DNA of 54,210 bases from Phaeodactylibacter sp. GTDB lineage: Bacteria; Bacteroidota; Bacteroidia; Chitinophagales; Saprospiraceae. Below are positions 43,527 through 52,800 of this stretch, piece after piece (position 1 is the first letter of the stretch; the number at the start of each line of letters is the position of its first letter). Where the stretch lies: assembly GCA_024102975.1 (NCBI GenBank), contig JAGFJD010000028.1, positions 1 through 54,210 on the forward strand, written 5' to 3'. Below the pieces are notes generated by a model, which was given only the letters and a program-made list of their open reading frames with translations, had not been told where the DNA came from and did not search any database. Position numbers and translations under genes: made by a program.

Positions 43527-45239
43527 TTAAGCCTCCTCCACCCACTCCACTGCCTGCGCCTCGCTGCCCACGAACACGATTGCGTAGGCTGCAAGCTTAG
43601 GCACCTGCCGCAAGTCGTCCGTTTGCAGGTATTCCTGCAGTTGGGCGCGGGCCTCTGCGGCTTTTTCTTCCAGGCGTGCGGCGTCTTTTTTCCGGAGGTA
43701 TTTCAGCTCGAAGGCGAAGTTCCAGTGGACGGGCACGCCGGGCAGGCTGGTACAGAGCAAGTCCACAAAGCGTCGCTCCATCTCTGTTTCGCTGCGGATG
43801 AGGTACACGTTGGAAGGGGTAAGCAAAGCGGCGAAGATGGCCTTTAGGTTGCTTTCGTTGAAGTTGCGGGCGTCGCGCACCGAGAGACGGCCGATCACTT
43901 TTTCCACCAGTTGCAGGAACGGCGCCAGGTCGTTGTCCGCCGCCATGGACACCACAGCCCGGCTGATCTGCTCGTACATCCCCTCTTTCAGCTTCGCGCG
44001 CAGGCGGAGCGTCTCGGCGAAGTATTCGTAATACAATTGCTTGATCACGGCGTTCGGGGCCCGGAAGGACCAGCCTCCGCCGACCAGCTTTTCGTAAACC
44101 GTGAGCATGCCCAGCCAGAAGAGCAGGCTGACGTAGTCGTCGCGCTCCCACTGCCGGTCGAAGCTAAACTGCGAAGTGAGCGTAGCCCGGGCCCCGCCGC
44201 CGGCCAGCACTTCCTCCAGTATCCCGAGGCTGTGCGATTCGCCGCCCACCCCCAGCAAACGGCGGATTTTGCCGTAGTCGCTGGCGATATTATCGTCCAG
44301 CATTTTGTCGGGGTAAGTTTGGTACCGCTGGTAATGGTCGCCGAAGTAGATCAGCATGTTGGGGTTGTACAACCGGTTGGGCGCGGCGGGATGGAACAGG
44401 TAGCCGTTGTACCAATTTCGGATATCTTCCAGCACGACAGGCATTTTATCTGCCGTCACGCCTATCTGGGACAGCATGTTTTCCGTTTCTGCTTCTGTGA
44501 AGCCCATCATGCCGTGCAGGGAAAGCTCCAACGAGATTTTTTTGCCGATGTTGAGCCCGCTCGTCAGGCTGTCCACCGTTACGGGGCTGACGCCGGTGAC
44601 GAACATCCGGTCCACCAGGCCGGACTTGGTCTCCTCTTTGATAACTTCATAGAACTTGCGCACGAAGCCGTTTCGGCCGACGATTTCCTGGAAATGGCTA
44701 AGGTGGAAGGCGATCAACTCGTTGGCAAAGTGGTCGTACTCGTCGATGAGGAGATAAATCTGCTTGCCCGGCGCCCGCTTTTTAACCAAATTGAAGAAAT
44801 CGGACAACAGGATGTTGGGTGCTTCGGCAGCATCCGGCATCTCGTAATCAGAGTCCTGAAAATAGCCCGGATATGCCGTTATAAAGTTTTTCACTCCGCT
44901 GCGCACTTTGGCGGTGAAATGGCCGAGCACTTGCTCTTTGGTATCCGTCAGTATGCCGCTGAAGTCGAAGTTGAGCACCAGATAGCAGTTGGCCAGGGGC
45001 GTGGTTTTTTTGCCGATGTAATACCTGCCGAACAGGCGGCTGAACTCGCCCTTCCATTCTTCGCCGTAGTAGTGCCCCAGCATGGAGACGAACAGGCTCT
45101 TGCCGAACTTGCGCGGCCGCAGGTAAAACAAAAAACGGCTGGCCAGGCCCTCCAGTTGTTCGATGTAGGGCGTGCGGTCGACGTAGTAGAACTCCGTGGC
45201 GACGTTCCGGAAATTGCTCTGCCCGTAGGGTAGTTTCAT
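43527..45239 (-). CDS. AAA-ATPase-like / PD-(D/E)XK nuclease protein
   Basis: This 570-residue protein opens with KLPYGQSNFRNVATEFYYVDRT and has the variant Walker A RPRKFGKS (41-48), the mark of the AAA-ATPase_like (DUF1703-linked) family. Walker B is IYLLIDE (D166, E167). The C-terminal 110 residues hold a PD-(D/E)XK nuclease of the PDDEXK_9 type (ERRFVDLLCTS, then FAFELKYLRKKDAA). Such genes occur in many copies in Bacteroidota and are thought to be mobile or conflict-linked, but no activity is proven. The ORF could run to 45401, but ATG 45239 fits the family start. Confidence 0.85.
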   Translation of the reverse strand: MKLPYGQSNFRNVATEFYYVDRTPYIEQLEGLASRFLFYLRPRKFGKSLFVSMLGHYYGEEWKGEFSRLFGRYYIGKKTTPLANCYLVLNFDFSGILTDTKEQVLGHFTAKVRSGVKNFITAYPGYFQDSDYEMPDAAEAPNILLSDFFNLVKKRAPGKQIYLLIDEYDHFANELIAFHLSHFQEIVGRNGFVRKFYEVIKEETKSGLVDRMFVTGVSPVTVDSLTSGLNIGKKISLELSLHGMMGFTEAETENMLSQIGVTADKMPVVLEDIRNWYNGYLFHPAAPNRLYNPNMLIYFGDHYQRYQTYPDKMLDDNIASDYGKIRRLLGVGGESHSLGILEEVLAGGGARATLTSQFSFDRQWERDDYVSLLFWLGMLTVYEKLVGGGWSFRAPNAVIKQLYYEYFAETLRLRAKLKEGMYEQISRAVVSMAADNDLAPFLQLVEKVIGRLSVRDARNFNESNLKAIFAALLTPSNVYLIRSETEMERRFVDLLCTSLPGVPVHWNFAFELKYLRKKDAARLEEKAAEARAQLQEYLQTDDLRQVPKLAAYAIVFVGSEAQAVEWVEEA

Positions 45240-45594
45240 GGGGTGAAGATAGGGTTTTCTATAGATTTGAAAAATCTCCGGTGAAAGGAATGCCACCTGG
45301 TTTTCATACCCGCTTATAAACACATTGCAGATAGTTGCCGTAACGCCAAAAACACCCCACATTTCCACAGCCAGGCAGCCGCCAAAAACAGGGCAAAGCA
45401 TTAGAAACGCGCAAGATTAAATAAAAAGCCAGTTTCGTATATATTAGCAAAAATTGATTTTTATGCAATTTATTTCTTATAAAAACTAATAAATGTTGTC
45501 ATTTAATCAAATTTCACCTATTTTTTCGAAGCCGACTTCCAAAAACCGAACCAGTTTTAAACTTTTATCGTAAATTGTAACCATATCCCCCAAA
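45240..45594. other. AT-rich intergenic region
   Basis: No gene is seen. The stretch from about 45410 to 45560 is much richer in A and T than its surroundings and separates two divergent genes, so it probably holds promoters for both sides. No clear TAnnTTTG box could be assigned. Confidence 0.4.
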
Positions 45595-45984
45595 ATGACA
45601 GCATCCATACGTTTCCCGATTGCGGCTTTGGCAGCCCTGCTTTGTTTAGGCTTATTTTTTGCCTGAAAACCAGTACTTTTACCTAACGCTTATGCGCCGC
45701 CGCCCGGTTATGCAGAAGCGCCGGGGTTGGAGCTGGCCCGGATGACGCCGACTCATCTGGAAAACTTGCTCCAAGATATACTGGAGAAAGCCAGGAATGG
45801 AGAAGCGATTAGCTATGAAAGGGAAAAAACACTGAAGGCACTCAGGCAAAACCTTATAGACAACATGGCCGATCAGCCTGGCCTTTTGGCAAGGTTGCTT
45901 GCTCTCATTGATGAAATCCTATTGCTAAATGACGAACTAATTTATCCCGACGATGGAGAATCAAGAACTGATGAAAATAGTTGA
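45595..45984 (+). pseudogene. Small lipoprotein gene with TGA at the lipobox cysteine
   Basis: ATG 45595 starts a perfect lipoprotein signal (MTASIRFPIAALAALLCLG, then LFFA) and is followed by TGA at 45664-45666, exactly where the lipobox Cys (TGC/TGT) should be. The same frame then continues without a break through KPVLLPNAYAPPPGYAEAPG to an 85-residue helical region (from ATG 45727; LENLLQDILEKARNGEAI, LIDEILLLNDELI). The family is unknown. Either a nonsense mutation has killed the gene, or TGA is read through. The downstream part may be made from 45727 alone. Confidence 0.6.
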
Positions 45985-46195
45985 GCAATACCATGCTTAC
46001 TGGCGCACTCATGTCCACCCACTTGTAGACAAAGATCCCAGGCTTTATATACATTTTACCGACACCTTGAATCAGGTGGGAAGGCGCTTCTACGGCCCCA
46101 AATTCAACCTGGAACTTAATTGCGCCATTCTTGAGGTATTGTTTGATATATCCGCTGGGCCAATGTCGGATATAGATACCCGTTTGGAGCAGTAA
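45953..46195 (+). CDS. Unknown small protein, tandem copy 1
   Basis: This 80-residue protein overlaps the end of the previous frame by 32 bp. It has MENQELMKIVEQYHAYW and then HFTDTLNQVGRRFYGPKF. The family is not recognised. The next gene is a clear paralogue, and a similar start (CCCGACGATGGAGA) occurs three times in a row. The encoded proteins are soluble, without a signal. Confidence 0.6.
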   Translation: MENQELMKIVEQYHAYWRTHVHPLVDKDPRLYIHFTDTLNQVGRRFYGPKFNLELNCAILEVLFDISAGPMSDIDTRLEQ

Positions 46196-46450
46196 ATGGT
46201 TCCGACGGTGGAGAACCCAGAAGTGATGAAGAACGTTGAACAATATCTCGCCTATTGGCAAACTTATATTCAGCCATTGGCCGACAAAGAGCCAAAGCGT
46301 TACCTGCATTTCACTGATACCCTGAACCAGGTAGGCAAACGTTTCTACGGGCCGGATTTTTCTATTCAGTTCAATATCGCCGTTTTTTGGGCATTGGATC
46401 CTGCTCCCGGCGGGCCGATGTCAGACAAAGGCCATCGTTTGGAACGATAA
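46196..46450 (+). CDS. Unknown small protein, tandem copy 2
   Basis: This 84-residue paralogue of copy 1 shares KNVEQYLAYW, HFTDTLNQVGKRFYGPDF and the end GGPMSDKGHRLER (GPMSDIDTRLEQ in copy 1). It starts directly after the stop of copy 1, at ATG 46196 or at GTG 46208, which matches the start of copy 1. The start of a third copy (ATGGAGAGCCAACAT at 46463) is followed by a stop after 15 codons, so it is a relic. No function can be given. Confidence 0.6.
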   Translation: MVPTVENPEVMKNVEQYLAYWQTYIQPLADKEPKRYLHFTDTLNQVGKRFYGPDFSIQFNIAVFWALDPAPGGPMSDKGHRLER

Positions 46451-46580
46451 ACGATCCCGACGATGGAGAGCCAACATATCTTTGCCTCCCTGTCGCCAAT
46501 CACTAAATTGTAGGGAAATGCAGGGCCAAAAACAGCTCCGGCATGGGCACCATTCATCCACAAAGCGGAACTAACCAACA

Positions 46581-47159
46581 ATGGCAGGAATGCGGACAGA
46601 CGACGAGGTCATAAAAGGGATTAAGACGGGGGGCGCAGCCCGGGAAAAAGCGCTGTATCACGTCTTCTTTCAGCAGGACTGGAAAGGGGCCGCCACACAT
46701 TTTGTCCTGCAAAACGGCGGTTATGAGCCGGACGGGGACGACATTGCCCAAAAGGCGCTCGTGCTGTTTGAGCAGAACGTGCGCCTGGGCAGGTTCAAAG
46801 GGCAAAGCGCCCTGAAGACCTACTTCCTCGCCATTGCCCGCTATCAGTGGTATAAAGAGCTGAAGCGCCGCCGGCCGACGGACGAATTGCAGCCGGAACA
46901 ATACGAAGGCGGCGGCAATGTCGAGGAAAACTACATCAGCCAGGAGAAAAAGGAATTCCTGGGCAAGGCGCTGGCGAAACTGAGCGAGCGGTGCCAGGAA
47001 ATCCTGCGCCGGCAGCGGCTGGGAGAATCGCTGGAGGCAATCGCCCGGGCGGTGGGGCTCAGCAGCGCCGCGATGGCAAAAAAAGAAGCCTATCGCTGCC
47101 GGATGCGGCTCCGCAAATTCATCGACGAGCATCCCGGATGGCGGGATTTGATCCTGTAA
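46581..47159 (+). CDS. ECF-type sigma-70 factor
   Basis: This 192-residue protein has the sigma2 region (KALVLFEQNVRLGRFKGQSALKTYFLAIARYQWYKEL) and the sigma4 helix-turn-helix (QRLGESLEAIARAVGLSSAAMAKKEAYRCRMRL). It directs RNA polymerase to a small set of promoters. The next gene, 43 bp later, encodes a membrane protein with a short cytoplasmic N-terminus and is the likely anti-sigma partner. The start may also be at 46590 (MRTDDE). The targets are unknown, but the TPR-CHAT gene at 49890 is a candidate. Confidence 0.85.
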   Translation: MAGMRTDDEVIKGIKTGGAAREKALYHVFFQQDWKGAATHFVLQNGGYEPDGDDIAQKALVLFEQNVRLGRFKGQSALKTYFLAIARYQWYKELKRRRPTDELQPEQYEGGGNVEENYISQEKKEFLGKALAKLSERCQEILRRQRLGESLEAIARAVGLSSAAMAKKEAYRCRMRLRKFIDEHPGWRDLIL

Positions 47160-47202
47160 CTCAGGCGGAGAAATTATCTTTAACGACTACTCAATCAATG
47201 AA

Positions 47203-48099
47203 ATGGAAGCCAATGAACGACTTTTTCACAAAATAGAGGATTTCCTCGACGGGAAACTCCCGCCGGGCGAGGCGGCCGCCTTTGAGCGCGAGGTAGCCGC
47301 CGACCCTTCCCTGGCGGAGCAGGTAAAGCTGCACCGCTTCGAACGGGAGGGCATGGACTACCTGGTGGAAAAAGACCTGATCCGGAAGCTGAAAGAATGG
47401 GAGGAGCGCCCCCCGGAGGAGGAACCCCCGACAAAGAACAACGGCCGGAAATGGGTATTTGGGATACTGGCAGCCATCGTTGCCGCGACTTTTTTTTTCC
47501 TGTATCCGGGCCCTGATCCGGATGGCGGGGCGCCTGCTGATGCGCCGCCGCAGGAAGGGCCGCCCGCATCAACGCCCGCACAGGATGAGGGCCCTACCGC
47601 CGACGGGAAAAACGGCTTCTCCCTGCCTACTCCCCGGCCGGCAGAAACCGAGCTTCAGGCCATGTCTCATTCCGGCTATGGTTTTCCGGACAACCTGGCC
47701 CAGGGGCTGAGGAGCGCCGGCGCAGGCGAAAACGGCGGCCCGCTGGCAGCCGGCAGGAGGGCGCTGGCCAGCGGGCAGCCCGGGCAGGCCATCCTGGAAT
47801 TCCGCGACATCGGGCCGGATCAAAGCCCGGCCGAAAACGAACTCGCCGAGGAATACCTCGCCCACGCTTACTACCTGGATGGCCAGTATGAAAACGCCGC
47901 CCGTATTTTCCGGGACATTGCCGATCAAAGCTCTTCGCTGACCCGCAAGCGGGCACAATGGTTCCTGGCGCTCAGCCTGATCCCGGATTACAGCCGTAAC
48001 AGAGCGGAGGTGGATGGGCTGCTCGACGAATTATCCCAATCGGGTGATTTTGCCGGCAAGGCCGGAGATTTGAAGAGGCAGTTGGCAGAAATGAGGTGA
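47203..48099 (+). CDS. Anti-sigma-like membrane protein with TPR region
   Basis: This 298-residue protein has a short N-terminal helical region (IEDFLDGKLPPGEAAAFEREVAADPSLAEQV), the anti-sigma pattern of Bacteroidota. One membrane helix follows at 84-101 (WVFGILAAIVAATFFFLY), then a Pro-rich linker and a periplasmic TPR part (FRDIGPDQSPAENELAEEYLAHAYYLDGQYENAARIF). It probably holds the sigma factor at the membrane until a periplasmic signal arrives. No zinc motif is seen. Confidence 0.75.
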   Translation: MEANERLFHKIEDFLDGKLPPGEAAAFEREVAADPSLAEQVKLHRFEREGMDYLVEKDLIRKLKEWEERPPEEEPPTKNNGRKWVFGILAAIVAATFFFLYPGPDPDGGAPADAPPQEGPPASTPAQDEGPTADGKNGFSLPTPRPAETELQAMSHSGYGFPDNLAQGLRSAGAGENGGPLAAGRRALASGQPGQAILEFRDIGPDQSPAENELAEEYLAHAYYLDGQYENAARIFRDIADQSSSLTRKRAQWFLALSLIPDYSRNRAEVDGLLDELSQSGDFAGKAGDLKRQLAEMR

Positions 48100-48121
48100 A
48101 GGCAAGAGGGAAATACTCTAT

Positions 48122-48239
48122 ACAATTTATAAGTACTTGTTTAGCACAAACAAATAATAATTGCCTTTAAAAAAGCGCAATTTATTTTTTTCTTATCCAG
48201 AAAAATAGTACATTTACGCAATTACTACTTATAAATTGT
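48122..48239. promoter_or_regulatory. 14-bp inverted repeats, candidate AbiEi operator
   Basis: ACAATTTATAAGTA (48122-48135) and TACTTATAAATTGT (48226-48239) are exact inverse copies on both sides of the AT-rich upstream region. The right arm ends four bases before the ATG at 48243. AbiEi antitoxins are known to repress their own operon by binding inverted repeats in the promoter, so this is the probable operator. Confidence 0.6.
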
Positions 48240-48242
48240 GAA

Positions 48243-49061
48243 ATGCAAGTTACAAAAGCGGAAGGAGAAATATTAAAACAATTCCTGGAAAAAGGTGAAT
48301 ACTGCTTCAGTACCCAAGACGTTTATGAAGAATTTACTTCTGCTCATAAAGTGTACCTGGCGCAATTATTGTCAAAAATGGTCAGTAAAGGATCATTGAT
48401 AAGATTGACTCGGGGATTATATTATATTGTTCCGCTAGAGCAGGATGCAAAAGATTTTCTTCCAGACTGGCACTTGGTTGCCAAGTATATTATGAACAAA
48501 GGAAAAGGAAATTATTACATAGGATATTATTCAGCGCTTCAAATTCACCAGTTAATTACCCAGCCATCGCTTACCGAAATAATTGTAACTGACAAGCAAA
48601 TCAAACAAAATTTAATCACTATAAAGGGTGTCCGATTTCAATTTGTCTATCATAATCCAAAGCGGTTTTTTGGGCATAAAAACATTTGGATTGACGATTT
48701 CAACAAAGTCAAAGCAAGCGACCTGGAAAAAACAATAATAGATTGTTTGTTAAACCCACATTATGGCGGAGGAATGGTTGAAATAGGAAAGGCAGTATAC
48801 AGAGCAAGCGAGTTCATTGATTATCAAAAATTGTGGAACTACTTTCAAAGAGTAGAAAGCAAGGTAGCTATGAAGCGATTCGGCTTGCTCAGCGAGACGC
48901 TCGGCTTAAATGCTCCAATCACTGGGGATATTATAAAGGCAAAGGGGAAATCCATTTCCCTTTTTGACACGTCCCAACCTGACGCTGGGGAGATAAATTC
49001 TCATTGGGGCTTAAAAATCAATGCCGATTTAGAAACGATCAGACAATCTGTTTTTTCATGA
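48243..49061 (+). CDS. abiEi: AbiEi family antitoxin
   Basis: This 272-residue protein has an N-terminal winged helix (about 1-65; STQDVYEEFTSAHKVYLAQLLSKMVSKGSLIRLTRGLYYI) and the AbiEi antitoxin region (GNYYIGYYSALQIHQLI, DLEKTIIDCLLNPHYGGG). It represses and neutralises the AbiEii toxin. It overlaps the toxin gene by 4 bp (ATGA). Its base composition is much more AT-rich than its neighbours, which suggests recent transfer. Confidence 0.85.
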   Translation: MQVTKAEGEILKQFLEKGEYCFSTQDVYEEFTSAHKVYLAQLLSKMVSKGSLIRLTRGLYYIVPLEQDAKDFLPDWHLVAKYIMNKGKGNYYIGYYSALQIHQLITQPSLTEIIVTDKQIKQNLITIKGVRFQFVYHNPKRFFGHKNIWIDDFNKVKASDLEKTIIDCLLNPHYGGGMVEIGKAVYRASEFIDYQKLWNYFQRVESKVAMKRFGLLSETLGLNAPITGDIIKAKGKSISLFDTSQPDAGEINSHWGLKINADLETIRQSVFS

Positions 49062-49870
49062 TACGCCCCGGAGAAATTCATAGAACTGCCAATAAATTAG
49101 GCGTCCGCCCGCAACAAATTGAAAAGGATTACCTCATTTCCTGGATTTTGAAAGGCGTATCTGATAATTCCTTTCTGCTAGAAAATTTGATTTTTAAAGG
49201 GGGGACTTGTTTGAAAAAGCTTTATTTTCCCGATTACAGGTTTTCTGAAGACATGGATTTCACCTTGCAGAATGATTCCATTGCAAATGAAGAGATCATT
49301 GAAGCGTTCAAGAAGGTTTTTACTGAAATTTATCAGGAAGCCAGAATAAAGCTGGCAATTACAGGAGATAAATATGAAGAGCATCCATCTTCAGGAAGAA
49401 TAAAATTTTATGCGAACTACATTGGGCCATTAGGGGGGAGCGGTGATGAAATTAAAGTAGATTTAACCAGGAATGAAAAACTTGAATTTAATCCGGTTAA
49501 CAGAAGCGTGTTCAGGCAATATTCGGATTTGGAAGAAACTTTCTCAATAAAAGCATATTCCTTAGAAGAAGTACTGATCGAAAAAATGGCAGCGCTAATG
49601 GGAAGAACCATTGCCAGAGATTTATATGATTTTTACTATCTGACTTCAATTGAACAGTTAGATGTAGCCAAAAGCTTGCATGAATTCCAGCGGAAAGCGG
49701 AAAATAAAGGACACGACCCCAATCAACTGGGAGCTATGCTAAAGCAGAAAGAAAGCATGTATAAAAAAAGCTGGATGGTAAATTTAAAACATCAAATATA
49801 TGATTTGGACAGTTTTGACCAGGTTTGGCGATCAGTAAACAGGGAAATCAGAAAGATTGATTCTCAGTAA
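49058..49870 (+). CDS. abiEii: AbiEii nucleotidyltransferase toxin
   Basis: This 270-residue protein has the AbiEii/AbiGii nucleotidyltransferase motifs: IFKGGTCLKKLYF (GGT at 48-50) and RFSEDMDF (61-68; D65 and D67 bind metal), then YSLEEVLIEKMAAL and RDLYDFYYL. Such toxins add nucleotides to tRNA or other targets and abort phage infection. The start ATG 49058 overlaps the antitoxin stop. Being AT-rich like its partner, it is part of a transferred module set between the sigma/anti-sigma genes and the TPR-CHAT gene. Confidence 0.85.
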   Translation: MIRPGEIHRTANKLGVRPQQIEKDYLISWILKGVSDNSFLLENLIFKGGTCLKKLYFPDYRFSEDMDFTLQNDSIANEEIIEAFKKVFTEIYQEARIKLAITGDKYEEHPSSGRIKFYANYIGPLGGSGDEIKVDLTRNEKLEFNPVNRSVFRQYSDLEETFSIKAYSLEEVLIEKMAALMGRTIARDLYDFYYLTSIEQLDVAKSLHEFQRKAENKGHDPNQLGAMLKQKESMYKKSWMVNLKHQIYDLDSFDQVWRSVNREIRKIDSQ

Positions 49871-49889
49871 AAAAGCGAAGCCCACCTGC

Positions 49890-52800
49890 TCAACGAAGCC
49901 CCTCCATATCCCCGATCCCGATCAGCCCTGCCCAGAAAAAAGGATGCACGGCCTCTCCCCTGCCGCTGTGCTGTTCCAGGTAATCCAGCTTGGCCTTGCG
50001 CAGGGCGGCGTCTTTGGTTTGTCCGTCTTTCAGGTTTTGGTAGAAGCTTACCATAAGGCTTTGGGTCCGGCTGTCGCTCACCGGCCAGAGGGTAGTGAAG
50101 ACGCTCCGGGCGCCGGCGTAGGCAAAGGCGCGGGAGAGGCTGATGATCCCCTCCCCTCTCTGCAGGGGGCCGATGCTGGTTTCGCAAGCGGACAGCACCA
50201 CCATGTCGGCGTTCAGGGAGAAGTTATAGATCATCCGGGCGTAGAGCTTGTCGAAAATGCCGGGCTGGCCGGGCACGGCGAAAGCCAGGTAGGCATAATC
50301 GCCGAGGCGGCCGTCGGCTTTGCCGTGGGTAGCCAGGTGGAGGATGCGGTAGCGGCCGGCCTCTTTGCGGAACATCTCCAGGGAGGCCTCCATGCCATAC
50401 CAGGCCTGGCCGTCCAGCAACTCCGCTACGGCAGCCACTTCCTCCCCGCTGGCGGGCAGGGGGCCCAGGGAATCCCTCAGTGCCAGCGGATCGGCATCGT
50501 CAACCCGGGCAACTGCCTCCCCGGCGCGTTCCTCCGAAAAGGGAGCCAGGGCCAGCAGCTGTCCGGCGGGCGGCTGCCGGTGCTGCTTTTGCGCCATCTC
50601 CCGCAGCAGGGTGGCGTTGAAGCCATAGCTCACCTGATGGCGGCGCAGCCAGAACGGATAATCGGACAAGGCTGCGGAGCGGGCCGGCGCCTCGGAGAGC
50701 AGGGCCTCGAAAGGCACGTAGCCCAGCACGTCGTCGGGGATGATGACGACCTCTTCCGTCAGCCGGCTTTCCAGCGGGGCGAGCAACTGCTCATAGAGCC
50801 AGTGTGCCGCTTGGGTATAGCTCCGGATGGTTTCGCTTTCCAGCCGGCGGAGCCGCTCGTTATCCGGCAGGGTATAGTAGCCGTAAATGCCCTCTTTGGT
50901 GAGTTTATTTACCCAGTCCTTCAGGGCGGGATCGCGGCGGGTTTCCAGTATTTCGAACCTGTCTTTCTGCACCAGGAAAATAAAAATGCTGCTGTCGCCC
51001 ACCATGTATTCGAGCAGGGATTGGTTGGGGCGGAGGAGCTTCGCCTGCAGGTCGCCGAGGCTGATGGCAGAAAAGCCAAACCGGGTTTGGTAATACTCCG
51101 GGTATTGCTTTTTGAGGCGTTCTTTCAGGGCGGTGTATTGCTGGTTGAGGTCAAAGAGCCTGGAAGACAGTTCCAGAGCCTCCGAGCTGGTATTGGATGT
51201 TGCCTCTGACAGTTTCGCCTTGTACTTTTCTTCAGCAGCTGCTATGGCAGTACGGAGTTCATATTCTTCCTGGCGGACTGCCTCCGGGATGCCAGGGAGG
51301 TTTAAGGCGGCGGCTTCCTGGAGGGCTTCCTGGAGCAGGAGGGACCGGCAGCTTTCGGCAAAGCCGAAAGCCTGGGCGGCATACTTGGCATCTCCGGTTT
51401 GGAGATACAGCCGGCGGGAAGCAGCGATGGCGGTTTCGAAGATAGCGTAGCCAAAATCGATCAGCCCCTGCTTGTCTGTTTTGCTTTTGTAGGATCCCCG
51501 GAGGAAGTTGATCGCTTCGGTGGCCTGCCGGCAGGCTTCCAGGGCCGGCGCCAGTTGGTTCCGCCCTTCGTTTTTTTGGGCCAGCGCCCACCGGAATTGT
51601 ACATTCTGCCCCAACACTTTCAGGAGGTCATACGGCGCGCGGACATCCGCCATGCCCTCTCCGGGCCCGGGGCCGAGGATTTTCCGGGCCTGCCCGTTCA
51701 GTTTCAATGCTTCGCTTCCCTTGCCCTCCTCCATAGCGATAGCCGCCAGGTTGTAGAAATAAACAGCCGCCGTAGGATGGTTTTCGGAGAAGAGCGCCAC
51801 CTGCCGCTCGTAGCCTTTCCGAAAGTATTCTTTCGCCTTTTCAAACTGCTTTTCTGCCTGGTAGGCCAGGCCAACGCCATTATAGATGCGGCCGAGGTAG
51901 GGATGGTCTTCCTGGGCTATGTCCAGTGCCTGGAAGTAGTATTGCTTTGCTTTTTTGATGTTTCCCCCGTCCTGATAAGCAGAGGCGATATTGAACAGGG
52001 TGGTCGCCAGTTCGGGGCTATCGGGGGGGTAAAGTTCCTTTTCAGCCTCCAGGGTCTTCTCGAAGTATTGCCTGGCTTTTTCGTGGTCCTCTTTCTTGCT
52101 GTATGCCAGGCCGAGGTTGTTGTATGCGGCCGGCAGATTTTGCGTGGCATTCGCTTCCTCAAAAATATCCAGGGCTTTCAGGAAGTAGCCGGCGGACCGG
52201 TCGAACTCGCCCCGGTAGTTTTCGACCAGGCCGATATTCAGCAGGGTGGCGCCCACTTCGGGATGCCGGGGCCCCAGGGTTCTCATCCTGATCTCCAGCG
52301 CTTTTTTATAGCTTTCTGCTGCTTTGGCAAAATCCCCCTGTTCCATATACACCAGCCCCCGGTTATTGTAGGGGACGGACACGTTGAAGTGATCCTTCCC
52401 GTGCCGCTGTTGCCACAGCCCAAGGGCTTTCTGATAGTGGTTGAGCGCCTCCTCGTATCGCCCGGTATTGGCGTACGCCAGCCCCCGGTTGCTGTAGGCC
52501 CGCGGCAAATTGGAATGGAAGGGCCCTTCTTGCTGCCCGTATAATTTCAGGGCCTGGCCGTAGGAATCCACCGCCCCGTTGAAGTCGTTCTTGAGCAAGG
52601 CGCGGGTGCCCAGGAAATATTGGATGTGCGCCTGACTAAGAGTCGAAGCCGGTGTTTCTACCGCCAGTATTTTATGGTAATATTCCTCTGCCTGCGCGGG
52701 TTCGGTTTTCAGCAGGCAAGTGCCGACCGCGTAGTAAACATCGGCCATGTGAGCATCTTCCGGGCGGTACTGTTCCAGGAAAAGGTTTTCCGCCTCCCGC

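Noticed and set aside
45664..45666. Selenocysteine at the lipobox
   Set aside because: There is no clear selenocysteine insertion hairpin and no such lipoprotein is known to me. A nonsense mutation is far simpler.
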